Assembly (NCBI RefSeq): GCF_024586455.1
Contig: NC_065921.1
Coordinates: 74,171,865-74,235,864, forward strand
Origin: Bactrocera neohumeralis
Taxonomy: Eukaryota; Arthropoda; Insecta; Diptera; Tephritidae
Direction of reading: 5' to 3'
Length of the DNA: 64,000 nt
Position 1 is the stretch's first letter. Each line of letters opens with the position of its first letter. The notes below the pieces were generated by a model. It saw only the letters and a list, made by a program, of their open reading frames with translations. It was not told the origin of the DNA and made no database searches. Shown one piece after another: positions 1 through 10,559 of this stretch. The position numbers were made by a program, and so were the translations under genes.

Positions 1-372
1 CAGTTTGTATGGCAGCCATATGCTATAGTAACCCGATTTGAATCGTTTCTTCGCAGTTTGTAGCAATGCCTTGGTTACTAAACTGTGACCAATTTCGTGA
101 TGATATCTTGTCAAATAAAAAAGTTTTCCATACAAGGACTTGAGTTCGATCTGGTAGGTTTTATGGCAGTTATATACTGTAGTGGTCCGATAATGGTGAT
201 TTTGACAACTGAGCGGCTACTTTGAAAGAAAAAGACGTGTGCAAAATTTCAGATAGACATCTCAAAACTTGAGAGGCTAGTTCACGTATATACGGAAGGA
301 CGGACTGTCATCGCTAAATCGACTCAGCGCGTCATGCCGATCATTTACATGTATATTTTACACGGTTTCCAT
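1..372 (+). repeat. R154 interspersed repeat, 3' part, cut by window edge
   Basis: The window opens inside an R154 element: the unit start (cagtttgtatggcagc) is at base 1 and a second, shorter unit begins near 150. It then runs into the shared 3' tail with the 'tgagcggctac' block, the 'ggacggactg' block and 'ctaaatcgactcagc'. The final palindrome seen in the copies at 24.2 and 58.8 kb is missing. It is quite diverged from the array at 22.5 kb, so it is an older copy. It is non-coding. Confidence 0.8.
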
Positions 373-810
373 CTGTATCGATTATTATCCACAAGGTTCA
401 CATTATTAAAGAAATAAATCGTCTAGGTAGTCAATCTATAGGAATGAAAATCGCCCAAAAACCCCAAAAACAACTTTGAAGTGATAACATGTCACCTTGG
501 AGGGCATTTGCGCTTGACCTCATGACCTGGATGACATGGGCTATCGGATTCAAGTAGCCTCGTAGTTGCAAGTTAATGAAAGACGTATATCGTGTAGAGA
601 GTTTTAATAGGGGCGTGGCAATCGCCCGAACCTAACTTTGGAGTGCAATCGTGTCGCCTTTGGCGGCCATGGCAGCTGCACTATTTTAACTCCATAACGG
701 ATCGATAAGGGACTTCCGAAAAAAATTCTCTGGCGGTGAGGAAGATTTTACTGTTTAAAACTACTGCTTATAAAATCCACAAAATCGGAAATATTTAGTG
801 TTACATAACG
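373..810. other. Unclassified stretch with two diverged repeat units
   Basis: No coding sequence is visible. Two segments resemble each other: about 446-508 and about 618-672 share 'atcgccc', 'aactttg(a/g)agtg', 'tgtc(a/g)cct' and 'ggcat/ggccat' in the same order, about 170 bp apart. This looks like an old tandem duplication inside an unidentified repeat. Confidence 0.35.
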
Positions 811-1374
811 TACAGGGTTTGTCCGGAAAGTAATAGGAGTGAATTGATTAAAAAAAATATTGAACCAATCGTTACAGTTCTTGAAAAACTTTCAAAATAG
901 GCTCCTTCTGCGTCGATGTAGCGCTGCCAGCGCGATTTCCAAGCATTGAAGGCGTCACGGAAGGCATTCTCCGGAATAGCCTTGAGAGTCGAAGTGCATG
1001 CTGCTTGGATCCCCTCTGTCATCTCAAAATACTAGCCTTTCAACGGCCTTTTCAGGTAAGGAAACAAAAAAGTCCGGGTGGGCCACATCTGGGCTGTACG
1101 GCGGTTGGGGAAGCGCTAAGATGCTGGCCATGGTTAGGTAGCTGTTCACAAGAAAGGCGATGTGAGCGGGGGCGTTGTCGTGGTGCAACTTCCAATCGGC
1201 TGCGATGTCTTCTCGGACCCGATTGACCCTTCGCTTGAGTTTCTTGAGGACTTCACCGTAAAACTTGGCGTTGACGGTTTGTGCAGTAGGAACAAATTCA
1301 TCGTGGACAATCACTTTGATGTCAAAAAAGACAATGAGCATCGTTTTCACTTTGGATTTGCTCATTTAATCTAA
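811..1374 (-). mobile_element. Mariner (type M1), 3' half, with broken transposase
   Basis: One end is intact: TA (811-812) followed by CAGGGTTTGTCCGGAAAGTA, the same end as the copy at 61429. The minus strand encodes the C-terminal half of a DD34D mariner transposase, a DNA cut-and-paste enzyme, in two frames (about 1365-1024 and 1022-880). Visible motifs are HDNAPAH (second catalytic Asp) and YSPDVAHPDFF, with 34 residues between the second and third Asp. The last part ends WQRYIDAEGAYFE, typical of mariner C-termini. The N-terminal DNA-binding half and the other inverted repeat are missing, and the frame is shifted near 1024, so it is inactive. Confidence 0.85.
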
Positions 1375-1499
1375 TTATTATTGGCTGCTCGCGTAACAGG
1401 AGCCCGCTTCTGAACCTATTTCACCATATGATCCATCGGTGAATATGTAGATCTCGCCGTTGGAACTGTCGAACACAGAACCATTAGTCTATTCTTCTC

Positions 1500-2600
1500 T
1501 ATTCGGGAATGAAAATGTTGTGTTTAATTCGATGCCATTATCTATGGAATTCTCGATTTATTTTGTATGGGCACGACTGGCATGTTTGCAGAAGTCCAGA
1601 CGCTGAACCTGATTTTCGACGGTTTTCAAAAATAAATCGGCCGATACTGCTGCAATTTCACGTTCGTTATTCGTATGAAGTTCATGAATCGTCGCTGGCT
1701 TGTTGGCACAGACCATAAGCTTGACGTAGCCCCATAGGAAATAGTCTAATGGCGTCAAATCTCACGACCGAGGCGACCAATTGACTGGGCCGTTTCGTGA
1801 GATAACGCGTTCGCCAAACTTGGTTTTCATTCAATAGATTTTGACATTCGCTGTGTGGTTTGTGGCGCCATCCTAATGAAACCACATGTTGTCTTAGTCC
1901 GTATCATTCAATTCGGTCCAGAAATACTTGGTTATCATTGAGCGGTATTACCACGGAAGAAGTACGACCCTATGACGCCGCCGGCCTATGAAGCGCACAA
2001 AACCGTAATTTTTTCGGAATACTATGGTGACTCATGGAGTGAGTCTCATCGCTGAACATGATTTTTCGAAGAATTCACGAACAAACGACGATTCTGGTGG
2101 TTAAGCGGCTTCAGTTCTTGCGTCAATTTGATCTTGTAAGGATGTAGGCGAAGATCTTTTCGCAAATTTCCTACAACAACGTCACACTTAGATGCCCAAC
2201 GCTTGAGAACAACGTGTGAGAGACTGATATGGGTCTTTCACAGTTGATGCGCTAACGGCAGCAATATTCGCGACACTACGGGCACTTCTTTGCTTAGTGG
2301 GACGGTAACATTTTGTACTGTGCCGGTGGATTCAAATTTTTCCACAAGACGGTCAATTGCTGGTCTGACAGGATGATTACGATGACCATAAATTGGACGT
2401 AGCGCTCTTAAAGTAGAGGCCACTGACTCGGAATATCGATAGTAAATTTTAACAATTTCGACTCGTTGTTAGATGGTATTCTTTCCATGATGAAATGGCA
2501 AACCTTACTGAGAGAAATATCCAAAAAGAGCGGGTCACTACTTTTGTAGCGGCCTATTGAAGAACCCTTTAAAACCACCTTTGTCATTCTTTTTTCCACG
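1500..2600 (-). mobile_element. rosa-like DD41D transposon, degraded, near full span
   Basis: Read on the minus strand from 2600 to 1500 there are pieces of one transposase in several frames. They are a start Met at 2488 (MERIPSNNE), a helix-turn-helix segment (PIYGHRNHPVRPAIDRLVEKFE, 2420-2340), a region with many stops, and the C-terminal TPLDYFLWGYVKLMVCANKP (about 1757). The same signatures recur in copies at 4.1, 6.9, 8.7, 20.8, 32.4, 35.1 and 46.0 kb. The family is a Tc1/mariner relative. From the copy at 6.9 kb there are 41 residues between the second and third Asp, hence 'rosa-like'. Many frameshifts make this copy a pseudogene. Confidence 0.8.
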
Positions 2601-3345
2601 TACTTTTAATCCTTAATACAATATATTTCACTATTTTCTTAGATTTTTTTCCAAAATTATGGCAACTCTTTTGCTCTTACGTGGGTGACGTGATCGTGCG
2701 CTCATTTCTGTTTTACTACAATTCTTCGACTACATTTTTCTCCTTAATTCTTGTCACACATTTTCTCCGTATTTACATTTCCTACTTACTGCACTTTATA
2801 ACCATTCCATAAATATTTTTTTGTTTGTTTATATTACAATATTTCTGTGGCACTTCTTCGAATACAAAAAACTTCACCAATTTATTTACTTAATGTAGTT
2901 TGCCATTTGAAGCATAGAAATTAGGTTTCAGCATCCAATCTTGGATTCTTGTGCTTTCTGCTTTCAGCCCACACCTGTGTTCCATTCCTAACACACACAC
3001 ACACAGATCTGTCAACGACAAGCGACTGGAATTATTTGTATTTGTTGTAAAATGAAATGCATTTATTCAGTTCGCCTGCAAATTTATTTTCACAGTTGGA
3101 ATACGATTGCATTGAAATAGAAAGTCAAGACGAAATTCCATCTAATCTCAAAGGAGAGCAAATGTCGCTTTTATTAACCAAAAGTCATCAAGAAATCCTT
3201 TGTTGCTGCCGAGGTGAATGCAGTTGCTGCGGTTACGCAGAAAGGTCAAACGAACTGTTCTGTTGAGATGACGTAGTAATATGAAAATGCGATATAAAAT
3301 CAACCACATGGACGGTATCCATTATATTGGGCTATTCAACAGGAA
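2601..3345. other. No gene seen; AT-rich, short (AC)n tract
   Basis: AT-rich DNA with an (AC)n run at 2991-3005. A 69-codon open frame at 3057-3266 has no recognisable domain and I do not count it as a gene. Confidence 0.4.
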
Positions 3346-3349
3346 GGTT

Positions 3350-4093
3350 CCATTAAATTTTGTGTGTGGAATCAAATTTGTGGTGCGGAAACGGTCAGAA
3401 TATTGGAAAAGGCCTTCCGTGATAAATCATTCAAAGACGGTCGAGAACGCGTTGACGACGAAGGACCTCCAGGACGGCCATCAACATCAACTGATGATCA
3501 ACAAGTCAATACAATAAAGGAATTGGTGCTTGAGATGCGACGATTAGCAGTCAGAGATTTTACTGGTATTGTTGGAATATTGAAAGTATCAGTGAAAACC
3601 ATTTTGAAAGATCATTTGGGACTAAAAAAAGTGACACAATTTGTAATTTTTTTCGAAAAATAGCGTTGCATTAACGTGTGTGAAACAATGATTTCCGACT
3701 ACCAGGATGCCATTAAACATATATTCTGGCGATGAATCTTGTATGATCGAAAACAGATGATCAATCGCCGTCATGATAAAGGAGCGCCAAGCTGGAAAAA
3801 CCACGTCAAAGCAGTTAAAAAAAGGTTATATTGACAGTTTTCTTCGATTATCGAGCAGTGGTGGACTCCAAATTCCTTCAGACCGGCCAAACAGTCAACA
3901 AGGAATACTATCTGAGTGTTATGCGTCGTTTGCGTGAAGCTATTCGTAAAAAGGGCCGGGATTATGGACCGATAACGATTGGTTTTTGTACCACGGTAAT
4001 GCACCGTCGCATAATTCATTGACCCTTCGTGTGTTTTCGCCAAATTTTCAACCAATATCATGACGCAACCGTATTCGCCTGATTTCTGGCGAC
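3350..4093 (+). mobile_element. Mariner of the 33-kb type (M2 family), degraded
   Basis: The plus strand matches, piece by piece, the transposase of the full-length mariner at 32701-33980. The pieces are IKFCVWNQICGAETVRILEKAFRD (N-terminal helix region), GRPSTSTDDQQVNTIKELVL, LAVRDFTGIVGILKVSVKTIL (second helix-turn-helix), then frameshifted pieces of the catalytic core including FFDYRAVVDSKFLQTGQTVN and finally QPYSPDF. Compared with that copy, a segment after the first helix (the KWYNEF region) is deleted, and stops or shifts occur at 3660, 3740, 3835 and 4020. It ends where a rosa-like element begins near 4094, which suggests a nested insertion. Confidence 0.85.
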
Positions 4094-4636
4094 CGCTCGG
4101 GGGAAACCGCTACAAAAGTATGCCGATAGGGATATCGAATGACGCCATATTTTTTCCCGCTCTTCTGACATTTCTCTTCTGTAAGGTTCGCCATTTCATC
4201 ATGCAAATATATACTCTCAGTAAGGTTCGCCATTTCATCATGAGAAGAGATACATACGTTCCAACAACGAGTCGAAATTATTAAAATTGAGTACCGAAAT
4301 TCGGAGCCAGTGGCCCCCACTTTAAGAGCGGGTTTTTCATAAAGAGCGCTATAAAAGTTTCTTAAATAAAGCAAAAAATGTTTGGAACATCAATGAAATT
4401 CTTTATTCTTGTGAAAGTACATTCCTATGTACACCATGAGTCTCCATTGCATCCCGGAAAAATTAAGGTTTGGAGCGGTTTATGGGCCGGCGTCATTGTG
4501 CAGTACTTCTTCCGTGATGATCAAGACCAGCATGTTACTGTGAATGGGAATCACTACCGCTCAATGAGTATCGAATATTTTTGGTTCAAATTGGATGATA
4601 GAGACTTGGACGAATTATTTTCTCGAACAGTAGATT
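4094..4636 (+). mobile_element. rosa-like transposon, 5' part, inside mariner
   Basis: It starts with the 'ccgctacaaaagta' motif also found at the 5' end of the 1.5-2.6 kb copy, then the start-codon region, then a jump to the catalytic core: ESPLHPGKIKVWSGLWAGVIVQYFFRDDQ and VNGNHYRSMSIEYFW (4440-4600). The start-codon block 'gtaaggttcgccatttcatc' occurs twice, at about 4180 and 4220, a local duplication of about 40 bp. The centre of the transposase is deleted and the 3' part is lost at 4637, where LINE sequence begins. Confidence 0.75.
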
Positions 4637-5215
4637 GAACATCGACGATGGGCTTCAATCTTTCATATAGTTCGATCGATACAATCTTATATGCGATGTT
4701 GAAGAGACTTATCCCACGGTGGTTGGCGCAGATTGTTGGGTCTTCCTTTTTGTGGATTTGGCAGAGCACATTTAAACTCCAATCGCTTGGTATGTTTTCG
4801 TCCAACCATATTCTATTAAGAAGCCGCTTTGTTGTTCTTCAGATGGGTAATTGCTATTCGAACTTCTTCATGGTCGGACAATGGAACGTCCGCGCTATCG
4901 TCATCGATTGGGGAATCGAGTTCATCATCTCCCGATGTTATGCCTTCACTGTCATTCAGCAGGCTGGAGAAGTGTTCTCTCCATAATTTCTGTATGCGCT
5001 GGGCATCAGTCATTAGATCATCTCTGGAGTTTCTACAATGGTATGCTCCGGTCATGAGACCTTCTGTTAACGCCGCATCTTTTCGTAGAATTTTCGAGCA
5101 TTATCCCTGTCGGTCAGCTTGTCAAGCTCTTCGTACTTACGCATTTCGGCCTATCTCTTTTTTTTATCTGTAGATGGGTCTCACTTCCCTTTTCAAATCT
5201 CTTGGTTGCCTAGCA
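4637..5215 (-). mobile_element. RTE-type LINE, reverse transcriptase N-terminal part
   Basis: On the minus strand, two frames encode the linker and first part of a LINE reverse transcriptase. They are WREHFSSLLNDSEG and the LKNNKAA motif (about 5055-4820), then LNVLCQIHKKEDPTICANHRGISL (about 4770-4690), the RT 'fingers' motif. This is the same family as the copies at 13.7, 53.4 and 58.8 kb. A frameshift near 4810 separates the two pieces. The endonuclease and catalytic parts are absent, so it is a fragment. Confidence 0.85.
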
Positions 5216-5840
5216 AACGCTCGACTTTGTGTTACAATATGTAAAATTCTAAAGTTTCCCCGACTGCAATTTGAATCCAAAAGCCGAAAGAGTGATAGGC
5301 CCACGCATTCAACGAACTTTATTTACCTTACATAAGCAAAAATCATAACTTTTAGCCACCTAAAATTTCACACCATTGCCTTGAGGTTTCCCAGCAATCG
5401 TTCTGGTCATAAATATTAAAGTATTGCCCAAATGTCAAAGCAGTAAATCATTCGAAAAGAAACCGCAGGCGTAGTTGTAATAGTCCGCAAGGACCAATTT
5501 TAGTACACATTTCAATTGAAAAAGGTAAACAGTCAATAAGTATACATTTAAAGGTGCAAAAAGAATTGCTGATGCCGCAGATATTGGCCATATGATATAT
5601 GGACAACGTAAACGTAGGTTTCTTTTTTATTTCGGGATTTTGTATTTTTGATTTTGCTCATACTCAGAACGTGTTGAGCGATATTTGTATTGCTTACAGT
5701 AACATAAAATGTTCATTTCAGTCAAAAAATGGAATTAAATCGATTATTTTTTACAACTTTCGACGTAGATTAACTCAGCAACAGTGCTTCGATGATCTTA
5801 ATTAAATTTTTGGCGAAAAAGTTCCATTAAGGAACAGTCT
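5216..5840. other. No gene seen
   Basis: AT-rich sequence with no recognisable domain or repeat. A 68-codon open frame at 5599-5805 shows no family features. Confidence 0.4.
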
Positions 5841-5966
5841 TTACGGATGGTAGTGAATTCAATCGAGGTCAACAATCTTTATGGGAAAACTTTTTCATTA
5901 GACTAGATATCTTCACGACATTTGACATGAGGTATTGTCTAAGGAAATAATGCAATTTCCGATGAA
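5841..5966 (-). repeat. Single R154 unit fragment
   Basis: In reverse orientation it carries the unit's ordered blocks: 'tgggaaaacttttt', 'gatatcttcacgacatttg', 'attgtctaaggaaataatgc' and 'tccgatgaaatagtg'. No ends are present. Confidence 0.6.
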
Positions 5967-6010
5967 ATAGTGTTGATTCAAATTACATTAGATCGCGGTG
6001 TGAGACTCAT

Positions 6011-6425
6011 CTAAGCACTGGCTAGAAATGGAGCACGTTTCCCGTGAGGTTTACCTCAAAACTTTTAAATCAAATCACATCGACAGTCCACTAAGCACTG
6101 GCTAGGCGTGTTGGCTGTTTTATTTATATAAAGTCAGCTGGCAGCCAGTTTCCTGTGAGGTCACCTCATGAACTTCAAATCACATCACATCTAGGCGTGA
6201 AAGTCCCCTAAGCACTGGCTAGGCACGATGCTTGCTTTACTTATATAGAGCAAGCTGGCAGTCAGCTTTCCCTGAAGTCACTTTGCGACTTCCTCATCAA
6301 ATCACATCGAGACACGAGAGTCTCCTAAGCGCCGGTCCGGCTCGATGCTTGCTGTACTTATATGGAGCCAGCTGGCAGCCAGTTTCCCATGAGGGCACCT
6401 CATACTTTTTAAATCAAATTACATC
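6011..6425. repeat. Minisatellite, unit about 117 bp
   Basis: The marker 'ctaagcactggctag' (or a variant) begins at 6011, 6091, 6208 and 6325, so the spacings are 80, 117 and 117 bp. Each unit also has 'agctggcag(c/t)cag(t/c)tt' and a 'tcaaatcacatc' block. Units are 75-85% alike by eye. It lies between two R154 fragments and has no coding content. Confidence 0.8.
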
Positions 6426-6443
6426 AAGAAGAAGATACTATAC

Positions 6444-6478
6444 ATGAGAAAAAATGTTAACTTTAGTTGCACCGAAAT
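6444..6478 (+). repeat. R154 5' end remnant
   Basis: The sequence 'gagaaaaaatgttaac' followed by 'tagttgcaccgaaatc' matches the 5' terminal hairpin region of R154 (compare 22482-22520), with the stem now imperfect. Confidence 0.5.
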
Positions 6479-6490
6479 CAATGTAACAAA

Positions 6491-6942
6491 ATATACCTTG
6501 CAGGACCTACTCGCCTCAGCCCTTGTCGCGTCCATCGCATTTTTTGGACGGCTATGTCAGCCTTTATTTTTACAAGGACATCAAACAGCTGGGCAGCGGC
6601 ACCTTCCCAAATAAGAGACCGGACATTCAAGGCGTATGCCATCAAATTGTAATCCTTATTTCGTATGACATGATAGTCATCCAAAAGGGGGGTCTCTCAT
6701 ACGAGGCAGTTGATAATTTTTCATTGGGGGCGTTTTTTACGTGGCTGGTCGCAAACCCAGCGCAAAACCCTGTGTAGGGGATGTTTCGCATTCTCACTTA
6801 AGCTCGCCTTCAAAGTGATATTCCTTGGCTACCCACAGGATACTTGGTCGAAGACCAGAAGCTTGAGAAATATGTAAAAGAATCGTTTCTGGCCACTCCC
6901 AAGTGAATGGCGATCAGAGCTCTTTCCTCACTTAGGTGAAAG
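6491..6942 (-). mobile_element. RTE-type LINE, 5' UTR and endonuclease start
   Basis: The minus strand reads from the LINE 5' untranslated region (6942 down to about 6680) into the endonuclease start: ALNVRSLIWEGAAAQLFDVLVKIKADIAV and MRWTRQGLRRVGPA (6625-6490). This is the AP-endonuclease-like domain that nicks target DNA in non-LTR retrotransposition. The same 5' UTR blocks occur at 50.3-50.5, 40.5-40.7 and 58.84-59.07 kb. It is cut off after the first endonuclease motif. Confidence 0.85.
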
Positions 6943-7640
6943 CGTGCCAAATATAGCTTGTAAAAGAACTGAAGCCACTCGACCATCCTTAGCGACATCG
7001 CTTTGCTTTATAGGCTCTTGAAGAGTTCCAAGAAGACTCACGTCAAATTTTGTCAGCGATGAGGCCCATTTCTGGCTGAATGGGAATGAAGCACAACCTG
7101 AAGAGATTCAAGAACTACCATTTCATCCAGAAAGAACAACAGTTTGGTGTGGTTTGTAGGCTGGTGTAATCATCGGTCCATATTTTCTGCAAAAGTGATG
7201 CCGGTGAGAACTTAACCGTCAATGGCGACTGTTATCGCACCATGATAACAGACTAGCTGATGCTTGAAATTGAAGCTCCTGAGCTCGGCGACATTTGGCT
7301 TCAACGCACCACTTCTCACACATCACATCAATTAATGGATTTATTGAGAGAATACTACGATGAGCAGATAATTTCACGTTTTGGGCTGGTCGAATGGCCA
7401 CCAAGATCGTGTGATATCACACCGTTAGACTTTTCTCTGTGGGGCTGTGAAAAATCTTAAGTCTATGCAGACAATACCGCTTCGATTCAGATCTTGGAGC
7501 AAAACATCACGCGTGTCGTTCGCCAGTTACCAGTCGAAATGCTCGAACGAGTCATTGAAAATTGGACTCAACGGAAAGGCTATCTGAAACGTAGCCGCGG
7601 CCAACATGCGAAAGAGGTAGTCTTCAAAAAATAAATGCGA
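6943..7640 (+). mobile_element. rosa-like DD41D transposon, 3' two-thirds
   Basis: The plus strand has NFVSDEAHFWLNG (first catalytic Asp, about 7048), a tract around TTVWCGL*AGVIIGPYF, then in another frame GDIWLQRTTSHTSHQLMDLL and SRFGLVEWPPRSCDITPLDF (7290-7430), and the tail VIENWTQRKGYLKRSRGQHAKEVVFKK (7550-7630). The second catalytic Asp lies in a two-codon deletion (WLQRTT instead of the family's WFQQDGAT). Stops at 7158, 7256 and 7459 inactivate it. Aligning the deletion gives 41 residues between Asp 2 and Asp 3. Confidence 0.85.
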
Positions 7641-7649
7641 AAGAATGTT

Positions 7650-7977
7650 CTTTCGAATGATAGATTATTTTCTAAAGCAACAATGTAATCTCCGAAGAAA
7701 TTGTTCAGATCGGTTAACTATAGCATATAGCTGCCATACAAAGTAAACGATCAGAAAAATGTCTTGTATGGAAAACTTTTGCATTTGACAAGATATATTC
7801 ACGAAATTTGGTATAGATTATTTTCTAAGGTAACAATGTAATCTCCGAAGAAATTGTTCAGATCGGCTTACTATAGCATATAGCTTCCATATAAACTGAA
7901 CATATAGTTACTAAAAGAAACGCACCTGTGAAGGGTATGTTAGCTTCGGTGCATCCGAAGTTAACGTTTTTCCTTGT
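7650..7977 (-). repeat. R154 element, 5' part, two units
   Basis: In reverse orientation, units start at about 7720 and 7871, followed by the 5' end with the hairpin at 7939-7965, where 'gttagcttcgg' pairs with 'ccgaagttaac' around a five-base loop. The 3' tail is absent. Confidence 0.85.
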
Positions 7978-8664
7978 TTTTCTTTAAAAAATGTAGGGAA
8001 CCTCGAAATTAACCACTTTATTGCGAAAAGTGTTGGTAAGTGAAGCTAATAACACATGTAAATACTACAGAGATTGCCTGTGTGTAGTAAAATAGTCAAA
8101 CATTTAAAGGGTATACATATACCTTATACTTATAAGAACTCACAGTCTCATCAACATACGCATTTACTGTATGGTATTTGGTTGACTTGTAACAGCGACA
8201 CATGTCAAGTGAACTTGCAAAAATGACTATAAAAAATGCGTAAATATCGCTCTCATTCATATTCGCGCCTGCTCGTAATTCCGTACTTATGTACATATAT
8301 ATGTATATATATTACATACATATCTATGTATGTATACACCTATGCGTATTTCCCACTTGCCTTTGTTTTTTCTTACACACACTATTTTTGCCACACTCTT
8401 GCATTCAGTATTACGTTGTAGAATATTATTTATGACACTGTTCTACTTTTGGTGTTTACAGCTATTATTTATTGTATTTTCATTTCTTATCTGTATCTGT
8501 ATTTTCTCTGTTTCTACTTGTTGTTGTCTGTTATTGGCATAAAGGTAGCATTGACAGCCTTTCCAATGCCAAGTTTTTCCATATTCAATTCATTTCCCAG
8601 TATAAGGTAAGAAAGGTTTTTCCAAAGGGAGGATTGAATGGACAGGCATTAAAAAATTCCCTGT
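7978..8664. other. No gene seen; AT-rich with TA/CA tracts
   Basis: Low-complexity AT-rich DNA with alternating ta/ca at 8288-8345. Open frames here (for example 8236-8421) are composed of simple codons and match nothing. Confidence 0.4.
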
Positions 8665-9440
8665 AAAAAATCAATTGAGTAACTGGCTAATGACACGGGC
8701 GATGTTTTGCTCAAAGACCTGAATCGAAGCTGTATTGCCCGCAAGGAGTTTAGACTTTACATAACCTCACAGCAAAAAGTCAACGGTGTGATATCAACCG
8801 ATCTTGGTGACCAGTCGACCTACCCAAAACGTGAAATTATCTGCTTACCGAAGTCTTCTCTCAATAAATCCATTCATTGATGAGATGAGTGGAAAGTGGC
8901 GCCATCTTGTTGAAACCAAATGTCGCCGAGATAACGAGTTTCAATTTTAGACATCAAATAGTTGGTAATCATAACGCGATAACGGTCGCCAAAAATGGCA
9001 TCAACTTTGAGGAAATATGAATCGATGATTAAACCGGCCTAAAAACTACACCAAATCGTTGTTTTTTCTGAAGGAAATGACAGCTGTTGAATCTCTTTAG
9101 GTTGCTCTTCGTTCCAAATCGACAATTTTGCTTGTTTATACTTGTATATCCATTGACGACAGATCTTCTGGGAACTTTTCAAGAGCCCATAGAGCGAAGC
9201 TATGGCGCTGCGGAAGGTCGAGCGGCTTCAGCTCTTGCACAAGCTGTATTTCGTACGTTTTTAATTTGAGATGTTGACATAAAATGCTCCAAGTCGTTCC
9301 ATACGTCAGTCAGTCCGAGCTGCTGCGAACGGCGTCGAATCGACTCTCCACGGTCCTCGTGTACAGCTACGGATACTTTCTTTTCTTCACTGTGTGCTGG
9401 ACTTATAGAATTCGGAGCATTAAGGCAAACATTTGACAAA
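8665..9440 (-). mobile_element. rosa-like DD41D transposon, N-terminal and middle parts
   Basis: On the minus strand, 9430-9210 encodes HEDRGESIRRRSQQLGLT, the second helix-turn-helix of this transposase, then remnants of the 'LVQELKPLD' linker. Further on (9150-8700) it carries the catalytic core in shifted frames, aligning with the copies at 20.8 and 46.0 kb: 'aaatccattcattgatgaga' and 'gtcgccgagataacgag' are shared. Multiple stops are present. Confidence 0.75.
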
Positions 9441-10559
9441 AGTCATTCATTGTCATCCGGTTGGTTCGGGTTCAGACTTTCCCCTTAGTTCCAAAAAAGA
9501 ATTTGTATGCTCTAATTTACAAAAAATTGGAAGAATATTTCCGGAGACTATCATTAAAAGTGCGATCTCTCTACCAGCCATAAAACTTAACCTAACCTCA
9601 GACATTGTACTGGAGAGTGCTGTAAGTGATATGATGTCTAAGCGTATGGAGTATTCCCGAAGAAATCAACTACCATACATTTGCCAACTCATAATGGCAT
9701 ATATGTTTTCATATTTATATCCCTTCCACACATGGGACAAGTGTTTTATTTTGTTATTGAATTGACTTTTCACCTGTGTCATCTATTTTTAGGTGTCATG
9801 CTTACTACGCCGCCATACTTATCGGCGCATCAAAGTGCAAACACGCTTACGAAGTGAAAGATATTGTATTAGTTGTGATAACTATATTTGCGAGCTGTCA
9901 ACATGCTGCGACGCATTTTCCATTTCGGAAATTTATACAGAAAACAAGTAGTTGATAGTATAACTTGCTAATGTGAAATAAAAGTTGGAATATGTATTGA
10001 CAGAAATCCATAACTTCGAAGACTGGATATGTCTACTAAAACAACAGTGCAGGAAATTTTAATATAAAAAGTGCTAAAAAGTTACAGAATTTTCTGTGGT
10101 GTCAAGTGGTCGGGATTTCGAAGTGATATATCTGGCTTTTGTCTGTTTCAACGAGCTTTGGTTCGAAATTTTATAACACAGCAAACTGAAAGAATTATTT
10201 TTGCCGGGTTTTAAGTTTGTCAATACACTTTGTTAGGTAGCCTTTTTATAAAAATGTTTCATTCAGTAACGGAATGCTTTGATTCGGGGACTTTTATGGA
10301 CTGTCAAGACCTTTTTCATACTTTTTTCCATCGATTGGTACAGACTTTATAAACACCAATCTGGTATTATAAGGACTTTTACGATCTTCGAATGGATAAA
10401 TTGTTTTCCATTGATCAAAATTTGGATTCAGACACTCTAAGAAAAGGTCGAGGCAACACGACTAAAAATTGATGTTGGGTTCGCAAAAATTTCTCGCTAA
10501 ACCCGAGGTTGCTGACTGGTAATCGATGCACAAAATATCTCGATAAAAGCAGGTATGTG
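9441..10559. other. Unclassified; one 110-codon open frame
   Basis: The open frame 9433-9765 (+) has no motif, begins inside the previous element and is probably chance. The rest is AT-rich without a recognised repeat. Confidence 0.35.
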
